Shown: positions 56,737 through 64,000 of the stretch, piece after piece
How positions within the stretch are numbered: position 1 is the first letter of the stretch
Layout: every line of letters begins with the position of its first letter
The notes under the pieces: generated by a model
The model's database searches: none
Told to the model about the DNA's origin: nothing
Seen by the model: the letters and a program-made list of their open reading frames with translations, nothing else
Assembly (NCBI RefSeq): GCF_902498845.1
Contig: NZ_CABVLM010000011.1
Coordinates: 141,116 to 205,115, forward strand
Direction of reading: 5' to 3'
Length of the DNA stretch: 64,000 bases
Origin: Pseudoalteromonas rhizosphaerae
GTDB lineage: Bacteria; Pseudomonadota; Gammaproteobacteria; Enterobacterales; Alteromonadaceae
Translations under genes and position numbers: made by a program

Positions 56737-56760
56737 AACCACCTACGGGCGTAGGTGGTT
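56737..56760. terminator. Perfect hairpin downstream of the Old Yellow Enzyme gene
   Basis: AACCACCTAC-GGGC-GTAGGTGGTT is a 10-base perfect stem, 22 bases after the stop codon of the minus-strand ene-reductase gene. No T tract follows on either strand, so termination by it is uncertain. Confidence 0.5.
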
Positions 56761-56782
56761 TAGTGACTAAAATAAATTACGT

Positions 56783-57826
56783 TTAAATTAGTTCAGCCAG
56801 CATTTCATCACTATACGGAACCACTTCTTCAGCATTTTTGATTTTACTGATGTAATCTGGGTTTGCAATAAACGGGCGACCAATAGCAATTAAATCAAAC
56901 TTATTGGCGTTAATCGCAGCTTTAGCCGTGTCAAAATCATAGCTACCAACACCCACTAAAGTACCTGAATAAGCCGCACGTAAATATTCTGACGTCGTTT
57001 TATCTGCAAGGCTTGCAAAGCGCATGCTATCGTCAAAAATACCGCCATGTAAGTAAGCGAGTGCTCGGCTATTCAACTCGTTTAAGAGGTAATCAAATAC
57101 CGCTTTATCGCGGCTATCTTCGCTCATATTAAAGTAAGCACCAGGAGATAAACGTAGCCCAGTTTTATCTGCGCCGATGACGTTAATTACCGCATCAACA
57201 ACTTCAAGTGCAAAACGCGACATATTCTCTGGAGTTTGCCCGTATTCATCATCACGCTCATTGGCTGCATAATGTAAAAACTGATCGATTAAGTAACCAT
57301 TCGCACCATGGATCTCAACGCCATCAAACCCAGCTTCAAGTGCATTCTCTGCAGCCTTTGCATAATCTGCAATTAATGACTTAATATCGGCAGTGGTTGC
57401 TGCTTTTGGGGTAATATAAGTAAGCTCACGCATACGTGGTACAGAGCCTTCAACACCAATCGCAGATGGGGCTAAAACGTCGCCATCAAAAAAGTGTGGA
57501 TGTGCAACCCGACCAACATGCCAAAGTTGTGCAAACATTTTACCGCCCTGCTCATGCACAGCATCGGTTACTTTTTTCCAGCCTTGAATTTGTGCGCTGG
57601 TAAATAAACCTGGCGTATTCGGGTAACCTTGCGCATCAGGGCGAATAATCGTGGCTTCACTAATTATTAAACCGGCTTCAGCACGGCGTGCGTAGTAATC
57701 AACCATCGCTTGGGTTGGCACTAAGTTATCGTCAGCCATACAACGCGTTAGCGGTGCCATAAGTATACGGTTTTGTAATTCAATCGTGTCATTAAGCTTA
57801 AACGGTTGCAGTAGATCAGTGGTCAT
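56783..57826 (-). CDS. Old Yellow Enzyme family alkene reductase (NemA-like)
   Basis: A 347-residue FMN-dependent TIM-barrel flavoprotein starting at ATG 57826 with AAGGAT 8 bases upstream. LMAPLTRCMA is the flavin-binding start, FAQLWHVGRVAHP follows, and the substrate-binding His and Asn are in EIHGANGYLIDQFLH; IAIGRPFIANPDY closes the barrel. Relatives such as E. coli NemA reduce maleimides, nitro compounds and other electrophiles with NADPH. It is divergent from a TetR-type gene with two operator-like palindromes between them, so it is probably induced by reactive electrophiles. Confidence 0.93.
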   Translation of the reverse strand: MTTDLLQPFKLNDTIELQNRILMAPLTRCMADDNLVPTQAMVDYYARRAEAGLIISEATIIRPDAQGYPNTPGLFTSAQIQGWKKVTDAVHEQGGKMFAQLWHVGRVAHPHFFDGDVLAPSAIGVEGSVPRMRELTYITPKAATTADIKSLIADYAKAAENALEAGFDGVEIHGANGYLIDQFLHYAANERDDEYGQTPENMSRFALEVVDAVINVIGADKTGLRLSPGAYFNMSEDSRDKAVFDYLLNELNSRALAYLHGGIFDDSMRFASLADKTTSEYLRAAYSGTLVGVGSYDFDTAKAAINANKFDLIAIGRPFIANPDYISKIKNAEEVVPYSDEMLAELI

Positions 57827-57843
57827 TCTTATCAATCCTTATC

Positions 57844-57859
57844 TTGAGTGTACATTCAA
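57844..57859. promoter_or_regulatory. TetR-type operator 1 between the ene-reductase and its regulator
   Basis: TTGAG-TGTACA-TTCAA, a 5-6-5 palindrome just 17 bases upstream of the ene-reductase start codon. The spacing is identical to that of operator 2. Confidence 0.6.
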
Positions 57860-57894
57860 GATAAGGGCGAACAATAAAACATTCAAGTCTATTT

Positions 57895-57910
57895 TTGAAT
57901 ATTTGTTCAA
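57895..57910. promoter_or_regulatory. TetR-type operator 2 between the ene-reductase and its regulator
   Basis: TTGAA-TATTTG-TTCAA, a second 5-6-5 palindrome, 51 bases from operator 1 (almost five helical turns). Another TTCAA half-site lies at 57882-57886. Confidence 0.6.
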
Positions 57911-57971
57911 GATTAAGTAAACTAACCCCACATACACCTTATAAGTCAAATAGAATGCAACAGAGCGCCCT

Positions 57972-58553
57972 ATGAGAATAGCCGAATTTGACCGTGAATT
58001 TGTACTTCGCCAAGCAATGCTGGCTTTTATGCAACACGGTTATGCTAAAACGAGTATGCAAAAATTAACGCAAGTTACAGCGCTTCATCCGGGATCTTTA
58101 TATGCAGCATTTGGTAATAAAAAAGGTATTTTTTTAGCCGCTATTGAGCAATACCAGGCTGATCGAAATCAGCAATTTACGGCACTTTTTTGTCAACATA
58201 AACCCGTTTTACCAAGCCTACGCCAATACTTAGACTCAATAGTCAACGAGTGCATCAGTGGTGATGCGATGAAAGTATGTTTACTGACTAAAAGTATTAG
58301 TGAAGTTGAAGGGCAAGATCCACAGATCAGCCACGTACTGATGACAAATTTAAATGCCTACGAAAACGCCCTCGCCGAACAATTTGAGCGCGCGATAAAA
58401 GCAGGTGAAATCCCAAACACACGCACAGCTGAGCATCTAGCTCGTTTTTTAGCAATGGGCCTTTACGGCTTGAGAACCTATGCACTGACTAACCGCTGCG
58501 AACAAGATCTAAGCCAACTCGCCGACGATTTATACCACGCAATGTGTAATTAA
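57972..58553 (+). CDS. TetR family regulator (NemR-like)
   Basis: A 193-residue repressor with an N-terminal helix-turn-helix (residues 10-55: FMQHGYAKTSMQKLTQVTAL, LYAAFGNKKGIF) and a helical ligand domain. Cys103 in MKVCLLTKSISEVE lies where NemR-like proteins carry a redox-active or electrophile-sensing cysteine; the match is by position only. It is divergent from the ene-reductase gene with 145 bases between starts, containing two matching palindromes. It probably represses both genes until an electrophile binds. Confidence 0.87.
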   Translation: MRIAEFDREFVLRQAMLAFMQHGYAKTSMQKLTQVTALHPGSLYAAFGNKKGIFLAAIEQYQADRNQQFTALFCQHKPVLPSLRQYLDSIVNECISGDAMKVCLLTKSISEVEGQDPQISHVLMTNLNAYENALAEQFERAIKAGEIPNTRTAEHLARFLAMGLYGLRTYALTNRCEQDLSQLADDLYHAMCN

Positions 58554-58625
58554 TTTTTAACTAATCGACATTTTGTCATATTAGTCAATATACTATACCT
58601 AAGCCATTCTAGAGAGAGTCTATTA

Positions 58626-59021
58626 ATGAGTAATGCAACTGCAACCGCATCTGAAAAATTCGAGACAATCTTAAATTTAGGAGCCAAAAAAAGATTGGCT
58701 TTTATGTTTGAGACCGTCCAAGAGTTCAAACAAGTGTGGATATTAAATGACGACGATGGCTGTGTTATGCTCGCCAACGAAGATGATGATTGTGTACCGG
58801 TATGGCCTGAACGTATTTATGCCGAGGCATGGGCGACCGGTGAGTGGGGAAATTGCACAGCTAAAGCAATTCCATTGAAAGATTGGACAACCCGATGGAC
58901 ACCCGGTCTTGAACAAGATGACTTACTTATCGCCGTTTTTCCAACTGAAGAAGACGACGGCACAATTTTATTTCCTGATGAATTTGATTCACAACTAAAA
59001 GCACCTAAAAAGCGTTACTAA
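58626..59021 (+). CDS. DUF2750 family protein
   Basis: A 131-residue acidic cytoplasmic protein. RLAFMFETVQEFKQVWIL and GCVMLANEDDDCVPVWP, followed by YAEAWATGEW and LIAVFPTEEDDG, are hallmarks of DUF2750, a family known only from genome data. The conserved tryptophans and acidic patches suggest protein binding, but no function is established. GAGAGAG lies 7 bases before the ATG. It is followed by its own terminator at 59036-59069. Confidence 0.82.
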   Translation: MSNATATASEKFETILNLGAKKRLAFMFETVQEFKQVWILNDDDGCVMLANEDDDCVPVWPERIYAEAWATGEWGNCTAKAIPLKDWTTRWTPGLEQDDLLIAVFPTEEDDGTILFPDEFDSQLKAPKKRY

Positions 59022-59035
59022 TTGAATATGTATCA

Positions 59036-59069
59036 GTCGCAGGTTACTTGGTTTCCTGCGACTTTTATT
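59036..59069. terminator. Terminator after the DUF2750 gene
   Basis: GTCGCAGG and CCTGCGAC form an 8-base stem with an 11-base loop, followed by TTTTATT. Confidence 0.8.
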
Positions 59070-59103
59070 ACTCACACATCCTCTGAAAGAAGCACTTTAT
59101 AGT

Positions 59104-59616
59104 TTATTTCAAGGTCGCTTTAAAACAACTTTCAACTACGTCTGCAAATGGTTGGTCTATATCGATAGTAATAACATTGTTTTCATCCGGCATTTCAAGC
59201 GTATCAAATTGGCTTTTTAACAATTCAACTGGCATAAAGTGGCCGGTTCTATCCTGCATTCTTTTTTTCACTAGTTCAAACTCACCATGAAGGTGTAAAA
59301 ACGTAATTCCCACATTGCCATCACATATTTGCTGACGGTATTTTTGCTTCAAGGAAGAGCATACTATCACTGCGACTTCATTTTTCTTTTCAATACTAAA
59401 AGCAGCATCACGAATTCTTTCTAACCACGGCGTTCTATCATTATCATTAAGTGGCTCCCCAGCAGACATTTTTAATATATTTGCTTTTGGATGCAGGTCA
59501 TCACCATCAATAAACTTAACGTTCATTTTTTTTGCTAATGCTGAGCCAACACTTGATTTGCCAGTGCTTGATACGCCCATAATAATAAATATACGCCCAG
59601 TTTTTTTTTGGCTCAC
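59104..59616 (-). CDS. gntK: Gluconokinase
   Basis: A 170-residue P-loop kinase that phosphorylates gluconate to 6-phosphogluconate, feeding the Entner-Doudoroff and pentose phosphate pathways. The Walker A motif MGVSSTGKSSVG is at residues 13-24; FIDGDDLHPKANILKMSAG holds the substrate-binding residues, and RTGHFMPVELLKSQFDTLE is the family C-terminal stretch. The start is GTG with GAGG 8 bases upstream. It is divergent from the gluconate permease gene, sharing a 150-base control region with GntR-type operators. Confidence 0.95.
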   Translation of the reverse strand: MSQKKTGRIFIIMGVSSTGKSSVGSALAKKMNVKFIDGDDLHPKANILKMSAGEPLNDNDRTPWLERIRDAAFSIEKKNEVAVIVCSSLKQKYRQQICDGNVGITFLHLHGEFELVKKRMQDRTGHFMPVELLKSQFDTLEMPDENNVITIDIDQPFADVVESCFKATLK

Positions 59617-59672
59617 TTAATTAACCTCTATTTAATTTTAAATTCATTGCTGTTCAATGTATTTATTATTTT

Positions 59673-59702
59673 AAGTTACAGGTAGTATGTTACCCGTAAC
59701 AA
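59673..59702. promoter_or_regulatory. Tandem GntR-type operators between gntK and gntT
   Basis: ATGTTACCCGTAACAA (59687-59702) matches the ATGTTACnnGTAACAT site of GntR. AAGTTACAGGTAGTAT (59673-59688) is a weaker, overlapping second copy, centred 14 bases away. The perfect form occurs upstream of gntR at 62181. Confidence 0.8.
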
Positions 59703-59766
59703 TTGATTATGTGAAGTTAAACAAAATTAACCGAAAAATGATTAAGATCGTATTAGTAGGAAGTAT

Positions 59767-61110
59767 ATGTCAGATTTATCTTTAATTTTAACTGCAGTAG
59801 GCTCTATCTTTTTATTACTTTTTCTCGTAATGAAAGTAAGGCTTCATGCCGTTGTATCTTTGATATTAGTCTCGATGATCGCAGGATTGTGCTCAGGTAT
59901 GAGCCCTGAAATGATCACAAAAACAATTGAAAAAGGCATGGCTGGCACACTCGGCTTTGTAGCTGTAGTGGTTGCCTTAGGTGCTATGTTTGGCAAGGTT
60001 ATGGAAGAAACGGGTGCACTGGATCGCATTGCACATACTCTTTTACACAGGTTTGGTGATAAAAATGCCAATTGGGCACTGACTTTTACTGGTTTCATTT
60101 GTGCTTTACCATTATTTTTTGATGTTGCTGTGGTGCTTTTAATTGGGATTGTTTTTGCGGTGGTCAGAAAAGGCGGCGGCAGTGTAATTAAAATTGGCAT
60201 TGGTTTACTAGCAGGAATAGCATCTTGCCAAGCATTTTTAATTCCCGCGCCGGGCCCTATTTTAGTGGCTTCTGAATTAGGGGCTGACTATGGCTATATG
60301 ATTTTGTTTGGCTTACTTGCAGGTATTCCCGCGATGCTACTTGGCGGCCCTATCTGGGGAGCGTTTATCTCAAAATCTATTCATGTTGAACTGCCCGCTC
60401 ATGCTCAAACAGAGAACGAAATAAGAGAAGGTAAAGGCACTCCTAGCTTCGCTCTTGCCCTTGGTTTAATTGCCCTACCTTTGTTTATGATCAGCTTAAA
60501 CACACTAGGTGGTCGGTTTGTGCAAAACGACTCGAACATCGCACATTGGCTTGCATTTATTGGTCATCCTTTTACTGCCATTTTAACCGCTTGCTTAATG
60601 GCTTTTTATCTTCTGGGTGCCAGACGAGGTGTGCCTAATAGCCGAATAATGGAGATCTGCGGTAGTGCGCTGCAACCCGCGGGAGTCATTATTCTTGTAA
60701 CCGGTGCTGGTGGTGTGTTCAAACAAGTATTAATTGATTCTGGTGTCGGTGATGCATTGGGTAATTATCTTGCAGGTTCAGGTTTACCCATTGTTATTTT
60801 AGCGTTTATTTTATCCGCGGCAGTTAGAGTAATTCAAGGTTCTGCAACCGTTGCTATGCTAACAGCATGTGGCTTAATTACCCCAATGTTAGCGCCTCTT
60901 GGGCTCAGTGGCGCGCAACTTGCTGCAATTACGATTGCGATAGGTGGTGGCTCTATCGTGCTTTCTCATGTTAATGACTCGGGGTTTTGGCTGGCAAGTC
61001 GCTATCTTGGTCTAACTGAAATGCAAACTCTTAAAACGTGGACCGTGATGGAAACAATTATTGGTACATGTGGCGCGATAGTCGCAATATTGATCTCGCT
61101 GTTTCTATAG
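59767..61110 (+). CDS. gntT: Gluconate permease of the GntP family
   Basis: A 447-residue inner-membrane symporter with about 12-14 helices. Family regions include FTGFICALPLFFDVAVVLLIG, with the FFDV motif, LLAGIASCQAFLIPAPGPILV, and near the end RVIQGSATVAMLTACGLI and VLSHVNDSGFW, all conserved in GntT/GntU. It brings in gluconate with protons. AGGAAG stands 5-6 bases before the ATG. GntR-type operators lie upstream and a shared terminator with gntR downstream. The choice of gntT over other GntP members is by similarity only. Confidence 0.92.
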   Translation: MSDLSLILTAVGSIFLLLFLVMKVRLHAVVSLILVSMIAGLCSGMSPEMITKTIEKGMAGTLGFVAVVVALGAMFGKVMEETGALDRIAHTLLHRFGDKNANWALTFTGFICALPLFFDVAVVLLIGIVFAVVRKGGGSVIKIGIGLLAGIASCQAFLIPAPGPILVASELGADYGYMILFGLLAGIPAMLLGGPIWGAFISKSIHVELPAHAQTENEIREGKGTPSFALALGLIALPLFMISLNTLGGRFVQNDSNIAHWLAFIGHPFTAILTACLMAFYLLGARRGVPNSRIMEICGSALQPAGVIILVTGAGGVFKQVLIDSGVGDALGNYLAGSGLPIVILAFILSAAVRVIQGSATVAMLTACGLITPMLAPLGLSGAQLAAITIAIGGGSIVLSHVNDSGFWLASRYLGLTEMQTLKTWTVMETIIGTCGAIVAILISLFL

Positions 61111-61115
61111 CGACT

Positions 61116-61149
61116 AAATGCTCAAGCTATATTCGCTTGAGCATTTTTT
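61116..61149. terminator. Bidirectional terminator between gntT and gntR
   Basis: AAATGCTCAAGC and GCTTGAGCATTT pair perfectly over 12 bases, with T run on the right and A run on the left, between the convergent gntT and gntR. Confidence 0.9.
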
Positions 61150-61153
61150 AATA

Positions 61154-62161
61154 CTAAGCACTTTCGCCTAAATTAATTTTATAACCCACATCAAAAACCC
61201 GGTCTTTAGCTATAATATCAAGCTTGTTATCAATCGCACTTAGTAACGTTTCACCAGCAAGATTACCAATCCGTTGACGTGGCGTTATTACACTGGCAAG
61301 TTGCGGCACCATAGATTGACCGACATCGTGACCATGAAAGCCAACAATAGCCATTTGCTCTGGTACTGCTATATTACTTTTTTGACACTCGAAAATCGCA
61401 CCAATCGCCAAGTCATCATTGGTACAAAAAACACAGTCTGTATCAGGGTAATCCTTGAGTGTTTTCACTATAAGCTTGGCACCTAAACTATACGACGATG
61501 GTTTATCTGTCATGATACTTTGTGGCGTCAATCCCCTTTTAGTCATCGCAGCGGTATAACCTTGCAGTTTCAGTTTGGTTCTCATATCGAGCCTGGCACC
61601 TAAATAAACAATATGTTTATAGCCTTTATCTATAAGAGCGCAGGTCATATCAAAGGCCGCTTTAATATTATCAAAGCCAATTGAATACTGAATGGGTGGA
61701 TGGTTAATATCCATTATTTCAACAACTGGAATACCTGCCATTTTTATCATTTGCCGTGTTCGTTCGGTGTGAATTGTCTCAGATAATATCAATCCATCGA
61801 CATGATAAGACAATAAATACTCCACCCTTTTCTCTTCAATCTCTGGGCTATAACCATAATGCGCGAGCATGGTTTGATAACCTGCCGGTTCAGTTATTTC
61901 TTCAATTCCTCGGATCACTTGCGCAAACACTTGGTTAGTCAATGATGGAACCAGCACACCAATAGAAAAGCTTTTCGCATTTGACAATAAATCGGGGGCT
62001 TTATTAGGTATATAACCAAGTAAATCAATCGCTGCACTGATTTTACTGCGCGTAGCCTCAGATACTTTCGTAGGACTTTTTAAATAACGACTTACCGTCA
62101 TTTTAGTCATACCTACAGCATCGGCTATATCCTGCAAAGAGGAACGTTTACTTTTTTTCAT
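61154..62161 (-). CDS. gntR: LacI-family gluconate repressor GntR
   Basis: A 335-residue repressor starting MKKSKRSSLQDIADAVG at 62161. The LacI helix-turn-helix TKMTVSRYLKSPTKVSE and hinge are at residues 8-58, and the periplasmic-binding-protein-like ligand domain follows (IGVLVPSLTNQVFAQVIRGI). It is close to E. coli GntR (GYQTMLAHYGY and IPVVEIMD are shared). It should repress gntK, gntT and itself, and release DNA on gluconate binding. Its own promoter carries a perfect palindromic operator 20 bases upstream of the start codon. Confidence 0.95.
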   Translation of the reverse strand: MKKSKRSSLQDIADAVGMTKMTVSRYLKSPTKVSEATRSKISAAIDLLGYIPNKAPDLLSNAKSFSIGVLVPSLTNQVFAQVIRGIEEITEPAGYQTMLAHYGYSPEIEEKRVEYLLSYHVDGLILSETIHTERTRQMIKMAGIPVVEIMDINHPPIQYSIGFDNIKAAFDMTCALIDKGYKHIVYLGARLDMRTKLKLQGYTAAMTKRGLTPQSIMTDKPSSYSLGAKLIVKTLKDYPDTDCVFCTNDDLAIGAIFECQKSNIAVPEQMAIVGFHGHDVGQSMVPQLASVITPRQRIGNLAGETLLSAIDNKLDIIAKDRVFDVGYKINLGESA

Positions 62162-62180
62162 TACAGATAATTTATTTTTA

Positions 62181-62196
62181 ATGTTACATGTAACAT
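62181..62196. promoter_or_regulatory. GntR autoregulatory operator
   Basis: ATGTTACATGTAACAT is a perfect 16-base palindrome just upstream of gntR, with the same half-site as the operators in front of gntT/gntK. Confidence 0.85.
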
Positions 62197-62353
62197 AACA
62201 ATTTCGGTTGCAATTAGCCACTTCAACAATCTATCCAATATTCACCAGTCTATGCCAGAAATGCGTATAAGATTAATAAGTAGTATTGAAAGGGATTAAG
62301 GAAAGTAAAAACTAATAAAGTATAAGACCACTTATTGCCTGAATACCACAAAC

Positions 62354-62377
62354 AAAAAAGGACGCCATGAGGCGTCC
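62354..62377 (-). terminator. Terminator of the tRNA-Ser gene
   Basis: On the minus strand GGACGCC-TCAT-GGCGTCC is followed by six T. It lies 13 bases past the CCA end of tRNA-Ser. Confidence 0.9.
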
Positions 62378-62390
62378 TAATATTGAATAA

Positions 62391-62480
62391 TGGCGGAGGA
62401 AGAGGGATTCGAACCCTCGTTAGGGATTAACCTAAACACACTTTCCAGGCGTGCGCCTTCAGCCACTCAGCCATCCCTCC
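62391..62480 (-). tRNA. tRNA-Ser (GGA)
   Basis: A 90-base class II tRNA read on the minus strand, with acceptor arms GGAGGGA and TTCCTCC, discriminator G and encoded CCA (62391-62393). The D arm, the anticodon loop CTGGAAA (anticodon GGA), a long variable arm typical of serine and the T loop TTCGAAT are present. It decodes UCC and UCU. Confidence 0.96.
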
Positions 62481-62508
62481 GCAGGTTACCATTTGGTAAC
62501 GCGGCGTA

Positions 62509-62537
62509 ATAGTATGAAATAGCGCGCGGCGGTGCAA
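62509..62537 (-). promoter_or_regulatory. Promoter of the tRNA-Ser gene
   Basis: On the minus strand TTGCAC and TACTAT are exactly 17 bases apart with a GC-rich spacer, and the discriminator region after the -10 is GC-rich (GCCGCG), as in stringently controlled tRNA promoters. GTTACC-ATTT-GGTAAC forms a small leader hairpin at 62485-62500. Confidence 0.75.
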
Positions 62538-62575
62538 GGTGTTTTTCCCTTTTGCCTGTTAACTGCCTAGTAAAC

Positions 62576-62612
62576 AAACAAAAAAGGCCGCTGATAGCAA
62601 TACCAGCGGCCT
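62576..62612 (-). terminator. Terminator of nadA
   Basis: AAGGCCGCTG and CAGCGGCCTT pair perfectly around a 10-base loop; on the minus strand a T run follows. It is 18 bases after the nadA stop codon. Confidence 0.9.
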
Positions 62613-62629
62613 TATCTTTATAGCCTAGT

Positions 62630-63670
62630 TTAGCGTTGGAGTGACGCTGAGAAATCGAGCATACGATTAAGCGACTTGAGTGCGCCTTCACGAAGGTCCA
62701 TATCTACAAACACTTCTTTGCCAGTTGCATCTAATAACGCTTCCTCAATCGCTTTGAGGCCGTTCATTGCCATCCACGGGCAGTGCGCACAACTCTTGCA
62801 TGTTGCGCCTTCACCAGCAGTTGGTGCGGCAACAAATTCTTTATCTGGGCATAACTGCTGCATTTTATAAAAAATACCGCGATCTGTAGCTACAATAAAC
62901 TTTTGATTGTTCATCGTTTGTGCCGCTTTGATCAATTGACTGGTTGAACCTACTGCATCAGCTAACGCTACAATCTCTGCTGGTGATTCTGGATGAACCA
63001 AAACGCCAGCATCAGGGTACAGCGCTTTCATGTCTTTTAACGCTTTGGTTTTAAATTCGTCATGCACGATACATGCGCCATTCCACATGATCATATCAGC
63101 GCCAGTATTCTTTTGAATATATGCACCTAAATGTTTATCTGGGCCCCAAATGATTTTTTCACCCATTTCATCTAGGTGCTCAACAATCTCAAGGGCACAC
63201 GATGAGGTAACAATCCAATCAGCGCGAGCTTTAACGGCAGTTGATGTATTTGCGTATACAACTACTTTACGATCAGGGTGCTGATCACAAAACGCAGAGA
63301 ACTCATCAATTGGGCAACCAATATCAAGCGAACAGGTTGCTTCTAGTGTTGGCATAACCACGGTTTTATTCGGTGTCAGTATTTTTGCTGTTTCACCCAT
63401 AAAACGTACACCAGCAACGATAATCATGTCGGCATCGTGCTTAGCACCAAAGCGAGCCATTTCTAGCGAATCAGCAACACAACCACCGGTTTCTTCTGCA
63501 AGCGCTTGAATTTCAGGATCAGTATAATAATGGGCAACCAATACGGCATTTTTATCAATCAATAATTGTTTGATACGTGCTTTGTATTGCGCCTGCTCAT
63601 CATTATTCAATGGAGCTGGTTTAGGAGGAAAGATATAACCTTCAGGCATAATAGTTTGAGCTAAATTCAT
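62630..63670 (-). CDS. nadA: Quinolinate synthase
   Basis: A 346-residue [4Fe-4S] enzyme that condenses iminoaspartate with dihydroxyacetone phosphate to quinolinate, the second step of NAD synthesis from aspartate. It starts [12 protein letters not shown] at 63670; an upstream TTG is unlikely. Three pseudo-repeated domains are visible. The iron-sulfur cysteines are in [24 protein letters not shown] and [29 protein letters not shown] is the conserved start of the first domain. A TATAAT on the minus strand (63709-63714) lies 39 bases upstream. Confidence 0.96.
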   Translation of the reverse strand: MNLAQTIMPEGYIFPPKPAPLNNDEQAQYKARIKQLLIDKNAVLVAHYYTDPEIQALAEETGGCVADSLEMARFGAKHDADMIIVAGVRFMGETAKILTPNKTVVMPTLEATCSLDIGCPIDEFSAFCDQHPDRKVVVYANTSTAVKARADWIVTSSCALEIVEHLDEMGEKIIWGPDKHLGAYIQKNTGADMIMWNGACIVHDEFKTKALKDMKALYPDAGVLVHPESPAEIVALADAVGSTSQLIKAAQTMNNQKFIVATDRGIFYKMQQLCPDKEFVAAPTAGEGATCKSCAHCPWMAMNGLKAIEEALLDATGKEVFVDMDLREGALKSLNRMLDFSASLQR

Positions 63671-63708
63671 TTCTCGACCACTTAATCTACAGTGCAATTA
63701 TGGGGCGG

Positions 63709-63714
63709 ATTATA
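63709..63714 (-). promoter_or_regulatory. Putative -10 box of nadA
   Basis: A perfect TATAAT on the minus strand 39 bases before the nadA start codon; the -35 region is AT-rich and has no good match to TTGACA. Confidence 0.5.
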
Positions 63715-63877
63715 CGAGAATATAAAACTAAATAACAGTAATGGTGAGCAAAGCAATTTGATTAACGCAATTATATTTAGCTTGACGATGATTATGTAAG
63801 TGTTTTTTGCTTTTTATATGAAGCGATATGAATTTACTAACTGGGAGTCAGGTAAACTGAAATTGAATAAACCAGAA

Positions 63878-63953
63878 TGGTGGGTCATGATGGACTTGAA
63901 CCATCGACCAATGGATTAAAAGTCCACTGCTCTACCAACTGAGCTAATGACCC
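63878..63953 (-). tRNA. tRNA-Lys (TTT)
   Basis: A 76-base tRNA on the minus strand with acceptor arms GGGTCAT and ATGACCC, discriminator A and encoded CCA. The anticodon loop CTTTTAA has anticodon TTT, and the T loop is TTCAAGT. It decodes AAA and AAG and is one of the substrates of the MnmA encoded at 15637. No clear terminator is seen in the 207-base gap before nadA. Confidence 0.96.
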
Positions 63954-63990
63954 GCTCTGATGTGCCTAAGCACGCTGCGTAAATCCGCCG

Positions 63991-63996
63991 ATTATA
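63991..63996 (-). promoter_or_regulatory. Putative -10 box of the tRNA-Lys gene
   Basis: A TATAAT on the minus strand 38 bases upstream of the mature tRNA 5' end; the -35 box would lie past the end of the window. Confidence 0.55.
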
Positions 63997-64000
63997 ACCA

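Noticed and set aside
57882..57900. Third TetR operator ATTCAA-N8-TTGAAT
   Set aside because: The half-sites point outward with different spacing from the two matching 5-6-5 palindromes, so it is more likely a by-product of the neighbouring half-sites.
62485..62500. GTTACC-ATTT-GGTAAC as a GntR operator
   Set aside because: The half-site resembles GntR's but the spacing and order differ, and it lies within the leader of tRNA-Ser, where it is simply a small hairpin.

Overview
The window looks like chromosomal DNA of a marine gammaproteobacterium of the Alteromonadales, most likely Pseudoalteromonas or a close relative. This rests on the moderately AT-rich sequence, the mix of enterobacterial-like housekeeping blocks (mnmA-hflD-purB-roxA, recC-recB-recD, gntK/gntT/gntR, avtA, nadA) with marine-type families (DUF2987, DUF3103, DUF4826, DUF2750, a large TonB-dependent receptor), and the protein similarities I recognise. 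No phage, insertion sequence, integron or CRISPR array is visible. The assignment is an inference; no database search was possible.

Layout. 1-6.7 kb: start of an M14 carboxypeptidase (cut by the window edge), a stand-alone ketoacyl synthase divergent from a GlxA-type AraC regulator, a periplasmic binding protein, a decayed fragment of a second GlxA-type regulator, a GAF-EAL phosphodiesterase and an MgtC-family protein. 6.7-11.6 kb: a minus-strand group with a GNAT/C39-peptidase fusion overlapping a RimK-type ATP-grasp ligase, a GreA/B-like protein, a DUF2987 protein and a Bax-like glucosaminidase. 11.7-20.5 kb: dGTPase, a small DUF962 protein, an ABC exporter, then mnmA-hflD-purB-roxA and a GNAT enzyme. 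20.6-30.7 kb: mixed genes including an SDR, a second DUF962 protein, a Crp/Fnr regulator, M20 and M61 peptidases, a TRIC-like channel, a truncated YddG-like exporter fragment, a MAPEG protein and a DUF3103 protein. 30.7-35.7 kb: a yhiI-rbbA-yhhJ drug-export operon. 36-42.6 kb: a nuclease/phosphatase-fold protein with a puzzling start, AvtA, an NRAMP-like transporter lacking the usual metal motifs, a second MAPEG protein, a PhzF-like isomerase and a CARB-type class A beta-lactamase. 42.7-51.6 kb: recC-recB-recD. 51.8-56.5 kb: a phosphorus-scavenging cluster (TonB receptor, phosphodiesterase/phosphatase, PhoD-like phosphatase) behind a Pho-box-like array. 56.8-64 kb: an Old Yellow Enzyme with its divergent TetR regulator and paired operators, a DUF2750 protein, the gluconate regulon with three GntR-type operators, tRNA-Ser(GGA), nadA and tRNA-Lys(UUU).

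The groups with the clearest joint function are: RecBCD for recombinational repair; the gluconate block, where GntR should repress kinase, permease and itself; the phosphorus cluster; the nemA/nemR-like pair; and the tripartite efflux operon. The least understood and most interesting items are the ATP-grasp plus GNAT-C39 pair, the NRAMP-like protein with altered binding residues, the Pho-box array in front of the TonB receptor, the chromosomal CARB enzyme beside recD, and two gene relics in intergenic DNA.
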